Part shown: piece by piece, positions 15,224-25,200 of the stretch | How the letters are laid out: every line of letters begins with the position of its first letter | Numbering within the stretch: position 1 is the stretch's first letter | Assembly: GCA_038231215.1 (NCBI GenBank) | Contig: JBBRLS010000009.1 | Span: 34,755-98,754 of the forward strand | Reading direction: 5' to 3' | DNA: 64,000 nt | From: Schlegelella_A sp038231215 | Lineage (GTDB): Bacteria; Pseudomonadota; Gammaproteobacteria; Burkholderiales; Burkholderiaceae_C | The notes under the pieces: generated by a model | Databases searched by the model: none | Told to the model about the DNA's origin: nothing | What the model saw: the letters and a program-made list of their open reading frames with translations, nothing else | Position numbers and translations under genes: made by a program

Positions 15224-17272
15224 TTGATCAGCATCAGCGTGACCTCGTACAACGGCGCGTCGACGGCGGCGCTCTCCGGCCACTTCGACGAGATGGGCGG
15301 CAACATCGGCCGCGCCGAGAACAACCAGCTCGTCCTACCCGATCCGGAGCGGACGATTTCGCGCGTCCATGCGCAGGTCGTGTATCGCAATGGCCGCTAT
15401 GCGATCGTCGATCGCGGGAGCAACCCGATCTCGGTCAACGGGCGGCCGCTCGGCAATGGCCAGGAGGCATTCATCCAGGCCGGCGACGAGCTGCAGATCG
15501 GCGGCTACGCCATGCGCGTCGAAGCCGCCGGACCTTCTGGGGGCGCCGTCCCTGCGGATCCCTTCGCCGACTTTCCGGGCCTCGCCTCCACGCCGACCGC
15601 GGCGCGCGCTCCAGCCGCAGCCGGGCCGTTCGCCGATCCGCTCGCGGGCTTCGGCGCACCGCCGCGCGCCGCACCGTCGCCGATTCATTCGCCCATGCAT
15701 TCGCCGCCGCCGCCGCCGCCGGCTTCTGCGGCGGGCGGAATTCCCCAAGACTGGGATCCGTTTGCGCCCGATCCAGCGACGCCGTCGCACGGCAACGACC
15801 TGGCGCGATCGCTCGGTCAGCCTTCCGGGGGCGGCAGCAACTTCGGCCTCGACGTCGGCGGTCGCGCTGAAGCGCTGATTCCGGAGTTCGGCTTGGGAGG
15901 CGGTGGCGGAAGCGGAGGCGGAGGCGGCGACTCGCTCGATGCCCTGTTCGGTCTCGGCGCCGGTGGTGGCGCCGATCCGCTGGCCGGATCCGCACTCAAC
16001 CAGGCGGCGGCGCAACCCAACATGGCGGCGCACGCCGACCCAATGAAGTCGCTCAACAGCATGACCCGGGCGAGTGCGTCGGCTGCCGCCGACACGACGC
16101 CGGAGCTGTCGACGCCCTTCATGGTGCCGCCGATGATCCCGACACCGCCACAGCGTCCAGTGCGGCCGCCGCCTGCGGTCGCGCCCCGCCCGGAAGCGCA
16201 GCTGCCCACAGCCGTGATCCCGCCTTCCCAAACCCTCACTTCGGGATTTGCGTCGCAGCCGGGCGCGCCGGTCGCGCGCAGCAGCGCGCCGTCGGCGCGC
16301 GTTCCCGACGCCGCGGTACCGCCCGGGTCGGTCCTGTCGTGGACGGATCCGTCCGGCGAAAGCCGCACCACCATCCGGCCGCGCGGTAGCCCGCCGATCG
16401 CCGGTGTGGCGATTCCCGACGATCTTCTCGACCTGTCGCTCGACTTCGATGCTGCCGCGCCGCCGCCTCCGGCTGCGCCGGTTCGGCCGGCACCGCCTCG
16501 CGTCGCAACGCCGCCGCCGGTCGCTCCGCCGCCGGTCGCGGCGCGGCCGCCGGCAGCCCCCCCGCCTCGCACGGTGGGCGCACCGGCATGGCAGCCACCG
16601 CCCAACGCCGCCGGGACCACTGCGAGTGCGTCGGCCGTCGGGCGCGCGCCGCAAGGGAGCGATGCCGACATCGCGGCGCTGACGGCGGCCCTGCGCGAGG
16701 GCCTGGCCGTCCACAACCTGCCGCCCGACGCGTTGGTCCTCACGCCGGCGTTCATGCGCCTGCTCGGCCGCCTCGTTCACGAAGCGACCCGAGGCACCGT
16801 CGACCTGCTTGTGGCGCGGGCGGCACTCAAGCGCGAGATTCGCGCCGAGGTGACGATGATCGTCACGCGCGAGAACAACCCGCTCAAGTTCTCGCCATCG
16901 GCCGAGGTCGCGCTCGGCCACCTGCTCAGTCCGCCGGCGCGCGGCTTCATGGAGTCGGACAAGGCGATGCGCGACGCCTATGACGATCTGCGTGCGCATC
17001 AGTTCGGCTTTCTCGCTGGCATGCGCGCCGCGCTCGAAGGCATCCTCAAGCGCTTCGACCCGGTCATTCTCGAAGCCAAGCTGACGCAGAAGAAATCGAT
17101 GCTGTCGTCCTTGATTCCGGCCAAGCGCAAGGCGCAGATGTGGGACGTGTTCACGGAGTTGTACGGCCAGATCTCGTCGGAAGCGTCGGACGATTTCCAC
17201 GAGCTTTTCGGCAAGGAGTTCCTGCGCGCTTACAACGAATACATCGACCAGCTTGCCAAGGATCGGCCATGA
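15224..17272 (+). CDS. tagH: T6SS FHA-domain regulator/scaffold TagH (Fha)
   Basis: A 682-residue protein with an N-terminal FHA domain and a C-terminal TagH/ImpI domain. The FHA phosphothreonine pocket is intact: GR at 29-30, ISRVHA with Ser46 and His49, and VNG at 71-73. Residues about 105-480 are a low-complexity Pro/Ala/Gly linker. Residues about 490-682 match the TagH C-terminus (ATRGTVDLLVARAALKREIR, then ENNPLKFSPS and the FDPVILEAKL segment). In Pseudomonas and Agrobacterium the FHA protein binds a phosphothreonine made by PpkA and licenses T6SS assembly. The start is TTG at 15224, since the GTG 11 bases upstream is out of frame. The pppA-like phosphatase follows. Confidence 0.88.
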   Translation: MISISVTSYNGASTAALSGHFDEMGGNIGRAENNQLVLPDPERTISRVHAQVVYRNGRYAIVDRGSNPISVNGRPLGNGQEAFIQAGDELQIGGYAMRVEAAGPSGGAVPADPFADFPGLASTPTAARAPAAAGPFADPLAGFGAPPRAAPSPIHSPMHSPPPPPPASAAGGIPQDWDPFAPDPATPSHGNDLARSLGQPSGGGSNFGLDVGGRAEALIPEFGLGGGGGSGGGGGDSLDALFGLGAGGGADPLAGSALNQAAAQPNMAAHADPMKSLNSMTRASASAAADTTPELSTPFMVPPMIPTPPQRPVRPPPAVAPRPEAQLPTAVIPPSQTLTSGFASQPGAPVARSSAPSARVPDAAVPPGSVLSWTDPSGESRTTIRPRGSPPIAGVAIPDDLLDLSLDFDAAAPPPPAAPVRPAPPRVATPPPVAPPPVAARPPAAPPPRTVGAPAWQPPPNAAGTTASASAVGRAPQGSDADIAALTAALREGLAVHNLPPDALVLTPAFMRLLGRLVHEATRGTVDLLVARAALKREIRAEVTMIVTRENNPLKFSPSAEVALGHLLSPPARGFMESDKAMRDAYDDLRAHQFGFLAGMRAALEGILKRFDPVILEAKLTQKKSMLSSLIPAKRKAQMWDVFTELYGQISSEASDDFHELFGKEFLRAYNEYIDQLAKDRP

Positions 17273-17309
17273 TGACGACACGCTGCGACGGCAGACGGAA
17301 AGGTTGATC

Positions 17310-18065
17310 GTGCAGATGGAACTCGCGACCTTGTCGCGCCGCGGCGGCCGCAACTACAACGAAGACGCCTGCGGGCACTGGCATTCGGACAGCCACCTGT
17401 GCTGCGTCGTCGCCGATGGCGCGGGTGGCCACGGCGGCGGCGACAAGGCTTCCAAGCTCGCCGTCCAGTTCATCCTGGGAGCGTTCGCCGCGTCGCCCGA
17501 AGGCAGTCCCGAGGCGATCCAGCACATGATAGTTTCGACCAACCGGTCGATCATCCAGCATCGTGCCGACGACCGTTCGCAGCAGAACATGCACAGCACG
17601 GTCGTCGCCCTGTTCATGGATCTCGAGGGCAAAGTCGCGAGTTGGGGCTATTGCGGCGACTCGCGGCTCTACGTCTTTCGCGGCGGTCGCGTCGCGGCGC
17701 GTACGCGGGATCACAGCCTCGTTCAGTCGCTCGTCGACGGTGGCATGCTCGCGGCCGAAGACATGCGCTCGCATCCGCAGCGAAGCGAGTTGCTCTCCGC
17801 GCTCGGCGTCGGCGAGGAGGATCTGCAGGTGGGCGTTTCGGCGCAACCCTGGGCGGTCGAGGCCGGCGACGTGTTCCTGCTCTGCACCGACGGGATGTGG
17901 GAATACGTCGAAGACGCGCAAATGGAAGCCGCGCTGGCGCAGGCGGTCAGTCCGCATGCGTGGTTGCACGAACTCGAGCAGAACGTTCTCCACGGCGCAT
18001 CGCACAAGCCCCGCCACGACAACTTCACCGCGCTCGCTGTCTGGGTCAGCGAACCGGGTCCCTGA
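17310..18065 (+). CDS. pppA: PP2C-type phosphatase of the T6SS threonine-phosphorylation switch (PppA-like)
   Basis: A 251-residue PP2C-family protein phosphatase. All metal-binding motifs are present in order: NYNEDA near the N-terminus, VVADGAGGHGGG, GYCGDSRLYVFRGG, LLCTDGMWEYV and RHDNFTALAV. In HSI-I, PppA removes the phosphate placed by PpkA and so turns the system off. GTG at 17310 is chosen because a GGAAAGG stretch ends six bases before it; ATG at 17316 is the alternative, and an upstream TTG lies inside tagH. The coding frame overlaps nothing else important. Substrate is inferred from context. Confidence 0.88.
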   Translation: MQMELATLSRRGGRNYNEDACGHWHSDSHLCCVVADGAGGHGGGDKASKLAVQFILGAFAASPEGSPEAIQHMIVSTNRSIIQHRADDRSQQNMHSTVVALFMDLEGKVASWGYCGDSRLYVFRGGRVAARTRDHSLVQSLVDGGMLAAEDMRSHPQRSELLSALGVGEEDLQVGVSAQPWAVEAGDVFLLCTDGMWEYVEDAQMEAALAQAVSPHAWLHELEQNVLHGASHKPRHDNFTALAVWVSEPGP

Positions 18066-18075
18066 AGGAGCTGAG

Positions 18076-18465
18076 ATGCCCAATCACGTTTGCATGGGAG
18101 CCGCGCTGCAATGCACCTTCGGCGTGGCGCCGAGTTCGCTGGTCGTCCTGCCGGTAAACAAGGTGATGACTTCGTACGTGCCGGCGGCCAACATCATGGA
18201 CAACAAGCCGATGGTCAACATCATGCCGTTCGGCATGTGTCAGAGTCCGTCGAACCCGGTGGTCGCGGCAGCAACCGCGGCGGCCTTGGGCGTGCTCACG
18301 CCGATGCCCTGCATCCCGGCCACGACCGCTCCTTGGGCTCCGGGCGCGCCGACGGTACTGCTCGCCAACATGCCGGCGCTCGACGACACGTCGAAGCTGA
18401 TGTGCATGTGGGGCGGCGTCATCAGCGTCAACTTCGCCGGTCAGGCAACAGAACAGATTCCTTGA
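18076..18465 (+). CDS. DUF4280 PAAR-like tip protein
   Basis: A 129-residue DUF4280 protein, a PAAR-like family often found beside T6SS spikes. The opening HVCMGAALQCTFG carries the conserved cysteines, and the remainder (NIMPFGMCQSPSNPVV, GVLTPMPCIPATTAPW, DDTSKLMCMWGGVISV) keeps the family's Cys/Met-rich loops, with a total of six Cys. PAAR and PAAR-like proteins sharpen the VgrG tip and often carry effectors. There is no effector extension here. It starts at 18076 with a good ribosome site (AAGGAG) and ends the first T6SS transcription unit, just before a rho-independent terminator. Confidence 0.82.
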   Translation: MPNHVCMGAALQCTFGVAPSSLVVLPVNKVMTSYVPAANIMDNKPMVNIMPFGMCQSPSNPVVAAATAAALGVLTPMPCIPATTAPWAPGAPTVLLANMPALDDTSKLMCMWGGVISVNFAGQATEQIP

Positions 18466-18490
18466 GGGCCGACGCAAGCGGAAAGCACAA

Positions 18491-18516
18491 CGGCCGGGTT
18501 TCCCCGGCCGTTTTTT
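18491..18516 (+). terminator. rho-independent terminator ending the first T6SS operon
   Basis: An 8-bp stem (CGGCCGGG at 18491-18498 pairing with CCCGGCCG at 18503-18510), a four-base loop, then six T at 18511-18516. It lies 25 bases after the DUF4280 stop and just before the convergent OmpA-family gene. The six-T tract is on the plus-strand 3' side; only a short A stretch flanks the other side, so use by the OmpA gene is less certain. Confidence 0.88.
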
Positions 18517-18532
18517 CGAGGCGCGAGAAAGT

Positions 18533-19084
18533 CTACTGCGCGGCCTGGCGGCCGATCTCGACGCGCCGGTTTTCCGGGGCCAGCGGATTGCCCGGGTTGA
18601 CCGGATCCTTCGAGCCCTGACCGACGACGATCAGCATGGTCGAATCGGCGCCCTTTTGAACCAGATATTCCTTGACCGCTTCGGCGCGCTTGACCGAGAG
18701 CTGCTGATTGGCTTCGGGCGTGCCGGACGCGTCGGCGTGGCCGACGACGCGAACCTGGCGACCGCTGCCCTTCTTGCCGCGCAGCACGTCGGCGAACACG
18801 TCGAGCTGCTTCTTCAGCAACTCGGGCAGCTCGGCCGAGCCGACCTTGAACGACGAGGCCGGCAGCGAATAGCGGATGGCCGGCTTCAGGCCCATGCACT
18901 TGAAACCGCTCGCCTCCAGCTCCTTGCAGGCGTCTTCGGGGAAGAGTCCGTCCTTCACCGCCGCCGCGTCGGGAACCGACGTTCCGACGTCGATCGACGA
19001 CTGCGCGAAAGCGGGGACGGAAGCGAACGCCGCGGCGATGATGGCGGCGAGGCCGAGGCGGCCCAGGGTCAGCTCATGCTTCAT
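18533..19084 (-). CDS. OmpA-family periplasmic peptidoglycan-binding protein
   Basis: A 183-residue precursor. It has a clear N-terminal signal peptide (MKHELTLGRLGLAAIIAAAF, then a cleavable SVPAFA-Q). The C-terminal half is an OmpA/MotB domain with VRVVGHADASGTPEANQQLS, KRAEAVKEYLV and NRRVEIG near the end, which binds meso-diaminopimelate in the wall. The start at 19084 has a perfect GAGGAG ribosome site; longer frames upstream carry no signal peptide. It is the only minus-strand gene inside the T6SS cluster, convergent to operon 1 and divergent from tssK. It may be a TagL-like wall anchor or an unrelated envelope gene; TssL here already has its own peptidoglycan-binding domain. Confidence 0.8.
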   Translation of the reverse strand: MKHELTLGRLGLAAIIAAAFASVPAFAQSSIDVGTSVPDAAAVKDGLFPEDACKELEASGFKCMGLKPAIRYSLPASSFKVGSAELPELLKKQLDVFADVLRGKKGSGRQVRVVGHADASGTPEANQQLSVKRAEAVKEYLVQKGADSTMLIVVGQGSKDPVNPGNPLAPENRRVEIGRQAAQ

Positions 19085-19437
19085 TTGCACTCCTCGTGGA
19101 TCTAGGAAGGATGCGCGGCGGCCGACCTTCCGGCCTCCGCCGATGCAACGGGGCAGGTCTGCCCGCGGTTGCCGCAGCCTGTCGATCATAGCGAGTTTCA
19201 AGCCCGCGTCACTCCCGAAAAGTAGGGACGATCGGACGGGCGGTCGCGTCGTTCGTGGCCTTGTGCGCGTCCCGCAGAGATTCTGTTTCGACCCGGGGCG
19301 CATTCAAGTAAAGTGCGAGGCCGTTGTACGGCGTCGCTTGAACGGGCGATGCGGCGCATCGGTGCTGCAAGACAAAGAACGGCCCCGGCGTTGCCGATGG
19401 GCAGTCGAATGGGAAGCCACAGTTCACTCGTATCGCT
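19085..19437. other. divergent intergenic region between the OmpA gene and tssK
   Basis: This 353-base gap must contain promoters for both directions. For the OmpA gene a -10 element TATGAT lies at 19185-19190 (read on the minus strand) with a weak -35 (GTGACG) 16 bases upstream. For tssK, the best candidate is TAAAGT near 19318, with poor -35. I see no gene, no strong sigma-54 element and no repeat here. Confidence 0.5.
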
Positions 19438-20775
19438 ATGACCTGGCACAACAAGGTGGTCTGGACGGAGGGGATGTTCCTGCAACCCCAGCACTTCCAG
19501 CAACACGATCGCTACGCCGAGTACCAATTGCGCCAGCGTCTCGCGGCCACGGTCGGCCACGCTTGGGGCTTCACGTCGGTCTCGGTCGACGATGCGGCGC
19601 TCGCCCTGGGCAAGCTGAGCGTCAACTCCGCGCAAGGCGTGCTGCCCGACGGCACCGCCTTCTCGATCCCCGGCAACGACGCCGCGCCGGCTGCGCTCGA
19701 CATCCCGATGGATGCGCGCAACGAGCGCGTCGTCCTCGCCCTCGTTCTGCAGCGGCCGGGCATCGTCGAGTCCGATGCCGAGCAGGCTGCCGGCGCGATG
19801 GGGCCGCGCTATCGCGTCGCCGAAGTCGAGGTCGGCGACAGCAACACCAACGTTGATCGCGACACCGCGATCCAGATCGGCCGCCTCAATCTGCGTTTGA
19901 TGCTGGAGCGCGATGCCGGCGAAGGCTACGCGGCCGTCGGCATCGCGCGCGTCGTCGAACGTCGAGCCGATAACAAGCTCGTGCTCGATACGCAGTACAT
20001 CCCGCCGATGTTGCATTCGCAAGGCCATCCGATCCTCGACGGCTACGTGCGCGAGCTGTGCGGACTCCTGCATCAGCGCGGCGAGGCGCTGGCCGCGCGC
20101 TTGTCGCAGCCCGGTCGCGGCGGTGTTGCCGAGATCGCCGACTTTCTTCTGCTCGAGGCGGTCAACCGCTCGCAGCCGCTCTTCATGCAATTGCAGCAGC
20201 GCTCGGTCTTGCATCCCGAAGTGCTCTACGCCGCCTGCCTCAGCCTGGCCGGCGACCTGGCCACGTTTCGCGAGAAACGCCGCCCGCCGCCGTTCCCGGA
20301 ATACCTGCACGACGATCTGCAGCGCTGCTTTCGCGCCGTGATCGACGACCTGCGCCAGTCGCTGTCGATGGTGATGGAGCAGACTGCGATCCCGATCGAG
20401 TTGCAGGACCGCAAGTACGGCATCCGCGTCGCCATCATCGGCGACAAGGAACTGCAGCGGAACGCCAGCTTCGTGCTCGCGGTGGCTGCGCAGCTTCCGG
20501 GCGAAGCCCTCCGCGCGCGCTTCCCGACCCAGGTCAAGATCGGTCCGGTCGAGCGCATCCGCGACCTCGTCAACCTGCAGCTTCCCGGCGTCACGATGCG
20601 CCCGCTGCCAGTCGCACCGCGCCAGATTCCCTACCACGCCGGCTTTACCTATTTCGAGCTCGACACGCGCAACAACGAGCTGTGGAAGCAGCTCGAGGCG
20701 TCGGGCGGCCTGGCGATGCACATCGCTGGCGAATTCCCGGGCCTCGAGCTCGAGTTCTGGGCCATTCGCGCCTAG
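19438..20775 (+). CDS. tssK: T6SS baseplate-membrane connector TssK
   Basis: A 445-residue TssK (ImpJ/VasE) protein. The first residues carry the family signature (WHNKVVWTEGMFLQPQHFQQ), followed by the shell domain and the C-terminal receptor-binding-like domain ending in PYHAGFTYFELD and AGEFPGLELEFWAIR. Trimeric TssK joins the TssEFG wedge to TssL and TssM in the inner membrane. The ATG at 19438 gives the canonical N-terminus even though no strong ribosome site is visible. It is the first gene of the second T6SS unit. In HSI-I tssJ precedes tssK, but no lipoprotein gene is present here. Confidence 0.95.
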   Translation: MTWHNKVVWTEGMFLQPQHFQQHDRYAEYQLRQRLAATVGHAWGFTSVSVDDAALALGKLSVNSAQGVLPDGTAFSIPGNDAAPAALDIPMDARNERVVLALVLQRPGIVESDAEQAAGAMGPRYRVAEVEVGDSNTNVDRDTAIQIGRLNLRLMLERDAGEGYAAVGIARVVERRADNKLVLDTQYIPPMLHSQGHPILDGYVRELCGLLHQRGEALAARLSQPGRGGVAEIADFLLLEAVNRSQPLFMQLQQRSVLHPEVLYAACLSLAGDLATFREKRRPPPFPEYLHDDLQRCFRAVIDDLRQSLSMVMEQTAIPIELQDRKYGIRVAIIGDKELQRNASFVLAVAAQLPGEALRARFPTQVKIGPVERIRDLVNLQLPGVTMRPLPVAPRQIPYHAGFTYFELDTRNNELWKQLEASGGLAMHIAGEFPGLELEFWAIRA

Positions 20776-20835
20776 AGCCTTCCGTCTTCGTAGCGCTCCC
20801 CGCTCGATCTCGGCGAACGATTTGCAGGAAACGAC

Positions 20836-22227
20836 ATGAGCGACACAGGACGCGAGAACGATCCCTTCGCCGCCTTCGAATCCGACCGCACGGTGATCAA
20901 GCCGGGCGCGGGTCGCGGCGCGCCTGCCGGTGCGGCGCCGAGCGCGCCGGGCGGCGCCGCCCGCGGTGCCACGCCGGGAGGCGCGATGCAAGGAGGGGCT
21001 GCACCCCGCATGGATCCGGGCGGCGGCAAGGAAGCGCCGTTGGCCCTCGACGCACTGATGAGCGCCAGCCTCAACCCGCTGGTCTCAGCCGCATCGCCGT
21101 TGCTCAGTTCGGCGCCGCGGATCCGGGCGATGGTCCAGCATTCCAATCCGGCCGGACTGAAGGACGCGCTCGCCGACGGCATCCGCAAGTTCGAATCGCA
21201 AGCCCGCGCCGAGGGCTTGCCGAACGAACAGGTCATCGCCGCGCGCTACATCCTCTGCACGCTGCTCGACGAGTCGGCAGCGAGCACGCCGTGGGGCGGC
21301 TCGGGCGTATGGTCCAACCAGAGCCTGCTCGTTCTATTCCACAACGAGACCTGGGGCGGCGAGAAGGTCTTCCAGTTGATGTCGAAGCTGGCCGAGAACG
21401 TGCCGGCCAATCGCAACCTGCTCGAGCTGATGTACGTCGCGCTGGCGTTCGGTTTCGAGGGCCGCTATCGCGTGCTGAACGACGGCAAGACGCAGCTCGA
21501 GAGCCTGCGCGTTCGCCTGTCGCAGATGCTGCGCGGTAACCGTCCCGGCGAGGGCGACAAGACGCTGTCGCCGCGCTGGGAAGGTGTTCCCGCCAAGGTC
21601 GCGCGGCTGCGCGACGGCCTGCCGATGTGGGTCGTCGCCTCGCTCGCGGGATTGATCCTGCTCGGCGTCTATCTCGGGCTGAGCTTTTCTCTCAACGGCG
21701 CGTCCGACGGCGTCTTCGCGACATTGCGAGGCTTCGATGTCAAGGCCGCGCCGGTCACCGCGCCGCCGCCCCCACCGCCGCCGGCCGCCGCGCCGCGCCT
21801 GGCAACCTTCCTGAAGGGCGAAGTCGAGCAGGGCCTGGTGCAGGTCAGCGACCTTGCGGATCGCTCGATCGTCATCATCAAGGGAGACGGATTCTTCGAG
21901 CCGGGCAGCTCGGAGATCGCCAGTCGCACCAAGCCGCTGCTCGCCCGCATTGCCGAAGGATTGAAGGCGACCCCGGGCACGGTGCTGATCACTGGCCACA
22001 CCGACAACCAGCCGATCCGCACGCTGCGCTTTCCCTCGAACTGGGACCTCTCTCAGGACCGCGCCAAGGCCGTCAAGGCCTTGCTCGTCGACTCGGGCAT
22101 CAAGGCGGAGCGGATGCGCGCTGAAGGCAAGGCCGACGCCGAGCCGGTCGAATCGAATGCGACACCGGCCGGGCGTGCGCGCAACCGCCGGGTCGAGATC
22201 ACGCTGATCGTTTCGAGCGCCGCATGA
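20836..22227 (+). CDS. tssL: T6SS inner-membrane protein TssL with C-terminal OmpA domain
   Basis: A 463-residue extended TssL. A disordered N-terminus (about 1-70) holds DRTVIKPG with Thr19. The cytoplasmic DotU/IcmH domain follows (IRKFESQARAEGLPNEQV, YILCTLLDESAASTPWG, RGNRPGEGD). A single transmembrane helix lies near 262-283, and a periplasmic OmpA-type domain with TGHTDNQPIRTL near 386 and ARNRRVEI near the end. TssL and TssM form the membrane complex, and the OmpA part anchors it to peptidoglycan. It begins 60 bases after tssK, and the stop overlaps tssM by four bases. Confidence 0.94.
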   Translation: MSDTGRENDPFAAFESDRTVIKPGAGRGAPAGAAPSAPGGAARGATPGGAMQGGAAPRMDPGGGKEAPLALDALMSASLNPLVSAASPLLSSAPRIRAMVQHSNPAGLKDALADGIRKFESQARAEGLPNEQVIAARYILCTLLDESAASTPWGGSGVWSNQSLLVLFHNETWGGEKVFQLMSKLAENVPANRNLLELMYVALAFGFEGRYRVLNDGKTQLESLRVRLSQMLRGNRPGEGDKTLSPRWEGVPAKVARLRDGLPMWVVASLAGLILLGVYLGLSFSLNGASDGVFATLRGFDVKAAPVTAPPPPPPPAAAPRLATFLKGEVEQGLVQVSDLADRSIVIIKGDGFFEPGSSEIASRTKPLLARIAEGLKATPGTVLITGHTDNQPIRTLRFPSNWDLSQDRAKAVKALLVDSGIKAERMRAEGKADAEPVESNATPAGRARNRRVEITLIVSSAA

Positions 22228-25200
22228 AGAAATTCTTCCAGTTCCTGCTCCACCCGCTGTTCCTGGCGCTGGTCGGCGTTCTCGCCCTCTCGGCGATCGT
22301 CTGGTGGGTCGGCCCGCTCATCGGCATCGGCGAATCGCATCCCCTCGACCCAGTGTGGATCCGCGTCACGGTCATCGCTGTCCTGTTCGGCCTGTTGATC
22401 CTGCGCGCGCTTCTGCGCTACTGGAGCCAGAAGCGAACCAATGCGGCGCTGGTCGACGGCATGACCAAGGGGCCGAGCAGCGCCGACAAGGAGATCGCGA
22501 CGCTGAACGAGCGCTTCACGCAGGCGCTCGACGTCCTGAAGAAGTCGCCCGGAAAAGGCAAGGGCGCGCAGCTCTATCAGCTTCCCTGGTACATCTTCAT
22601 CGGCGCGCCCGGCTCGGGCAAGACGACCGCCTTGCTCAATGCCGGCCTGACTTTTCCGCTCGCCGAGAAGATGGGCGGCGCGAGCGTTCGCGGCGTCGGC
22701 GGCACGCGCAACTGCGACTGGTGGTTCACCGACGAGGCCGTGCTCATCGACACGGCCGGCCGCTACACGACCCAGGAGTCCAACTCCGCCGTCGATGCGA
22801 GCGCGTGGGACGGCTTCCTTGCCCTGTTGCGCAAATCGCGGCCGCGCCGGCCGATCAACGGCGTGCTGCTCACGGTCAACATCCAGGACCTGCTGCAGCA
22901 GACGCCGGTCGAACGCAAGGACCACGCCGCCAAGCTGCGCGCGCGCATGCAGGAGCTCGCCGAAAAGCTCGGCGTGCGGGCACCGGTCTATGTGCTCGTC
23001 ACCAAGGCTGACCTGATCGCCGGATTCAACGAGAGCTTCGGTGCACTCAGCAAGGAAGAACGCAACCAGGTCTGGGGCTTCAGCTTCCCGTACGCGCCCG
23101 GAAGCGCCGACGATCCGCTCGTCAATTTCGGCGCCGAGTTCTCGGCCCTCGAGAAGCGCTTGCGCGATCGCGTCGTGCCGCTGATGGACGCCGAACACGA
23201 GGTCCTCAAGCGCGCCGCGATCTTCAACTTTCCGCAGCAGTTCGCCGGCTTGCGCGGGCTGCTCGGCGGTTTTCTCGAACAGGTGTTCAGCGCCGGCGGA
23301 ACGATGGAAGAGAGGCCGCTGCTGCGCGGCGTCTACTTCACGAGCGGCACGCAGGAGGGCACGCCGATCGATCGCGTGCTGGGCACGCTGGCGCGCACCT
23401 TCGGCATCGAGCGGCGACTGGCGCCGCCGGCTGCCGCGCGCGGCAAGAGCTTCTTCCTGAACCGTCTTCTGAAAGACGTCGTCTTCACCGAGCAAGGCCT
23501 GGTCGGCGAGAACCGCGCGATGGAGCGGCGCCGTGGCCGCCTGCGGCTGGTCGGTTTTGCGACCGTGCTCCTGGTCAGCGTCGCGCTGATCGCAGGCTGG
23601 GTCGTCAGCTACGGGCGCAACAAGAACTACATCGCCGAGATCGACACCAAGCTTCCCGACCTGAAGAAGGCGGTCGAAGCGATCCCGCCGGCGACTTCTG
23701 GTGACGTCACGCCTTTGCCGCCGGTCCTTTCGGCAGTTCGCAGCGCCGCGCAGCCGGCCGAATTCACGCTTGACGCGCCGCCCGTCTCGATGTCGCTCGG
23801 CCTGTTCCAGGGCAAGAAGCTCGACGCTGCTGCCAACCTCGGCTACCAGCGCCTTCTCGATCATGCCCTCATGCCCCGCGTCGTGCGCAGGCTCGAGGAG
23901 CGCCTGCGCGCCGCGAACAAGGACAACCTCGAGTTGGCCTACGAGGCGCTGAAGAACTACCTGATGATCTACACGCCGGACAAGTTCGACGCCGACGCCT
24001 TCAAGGCCTACGTCGGCATCGACTGGGACGCCGCGCTCGAACGCAGCCTCGCGCCGGAGCAGCGGCAGGCGCTCGATCAGCACCTCGACGCGATGCTCGT
24101 CCGCGGCGCACCGCCGCCCACGGTGCCCATGGACAAGAACCTCGTCGCCGGGGTTCGCGACATGCTGGTCGCGTTTCCGCTCGAGTACCGCGTCTTCAGC
24201 CGGCTCAAGCGGGCTCAGATCGGTGCCGACTTTCCGCCGTTCACCGTCGCCGGGGCGGCCGGGCCGTCGGCATTGACGGTGTTCGAGCGGGTCAGCGGCG
24301 AACCGCTGACCAAGGGTATTCCGGGGCTCTTCACGCGCGAGGGTTACCGCAAGGCCTTCGAGACGTCGGTCGACAAGGCGACCCGGCAACTGGCGTCGGA
24401 AGAGACCTGGGTGCTCGGGTTGCGGCCGACAGAGTCGACCAAGTCGCTGCCGCTCGGCAAGGCCAACAGCGAGCTGACCAATCGCGTGCGTCGCCTCTAC
24501 TTCGAGGAGTACATCAAGGTCTGGGACAAGTACATCGCCGACGTTCGCATCGTCAAGCTCGGTGGCCTCGACCAGAGCTTGCAGGTGGCGCGTCAGCTCT
24601 CCGGAGTCGACTCTCCGCTTGCCGCGTTCCTGCGCGGCGTCGCGCGCGAGACGACGCTGGTGCAACCCAAGGCCGCAGCCGGATCGACCAGCGGCACGCA
24701 GATCGGACAGGTCGACCAGAAGGCCGAGCAGGCCAAGCGCGAGATGGCCGCTGTACTCGGCAAGGTGAAGGTGCCCGGCGCCGAGGAGGTGCAGACCGGT
24801 CCGCCACTCGAGCAGATGGTCGACGATCATTTCGCGCCGATCCGCCGCCTCGTCGCCGGCCAGCCGCCGCCGATGGACGAGATCATCAAGATGTTCAACG
24901 ACGTCTACGTACAGCTCGCGGCCGTCGACGCCGCGCAGAAAAGCAAGTCGGCGCCGCCCCCGGCGGGTGGCGGCGAGCGGATCAAGGCGGCCGCCGGGCA
25001 GTTGCCCGAGCCGGCACGCTCGATCCTCGAAAACCTGGCCGGCGCGGCTGCGACCACCGGGCGCGTGGTCGAGCGCGAGGGCTTGACGAGCGAGCTCAAG
25101 CCGATCAGCGACTTCTGCAATCGCGCCATCACCGGCCGCTATCCGTTCACTGCCAGCTCGAAGGGCGACGTGCTGCCCGAGGACTTCGCGCAGCTCTTCG

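Noticed and set aside
19304..19437. Promoter for tssK with sigma-54 type elements
   Set aside because: No GG-N10-GC element with the right context was found; only a weak sigma-70-like -10 could be pointed to.
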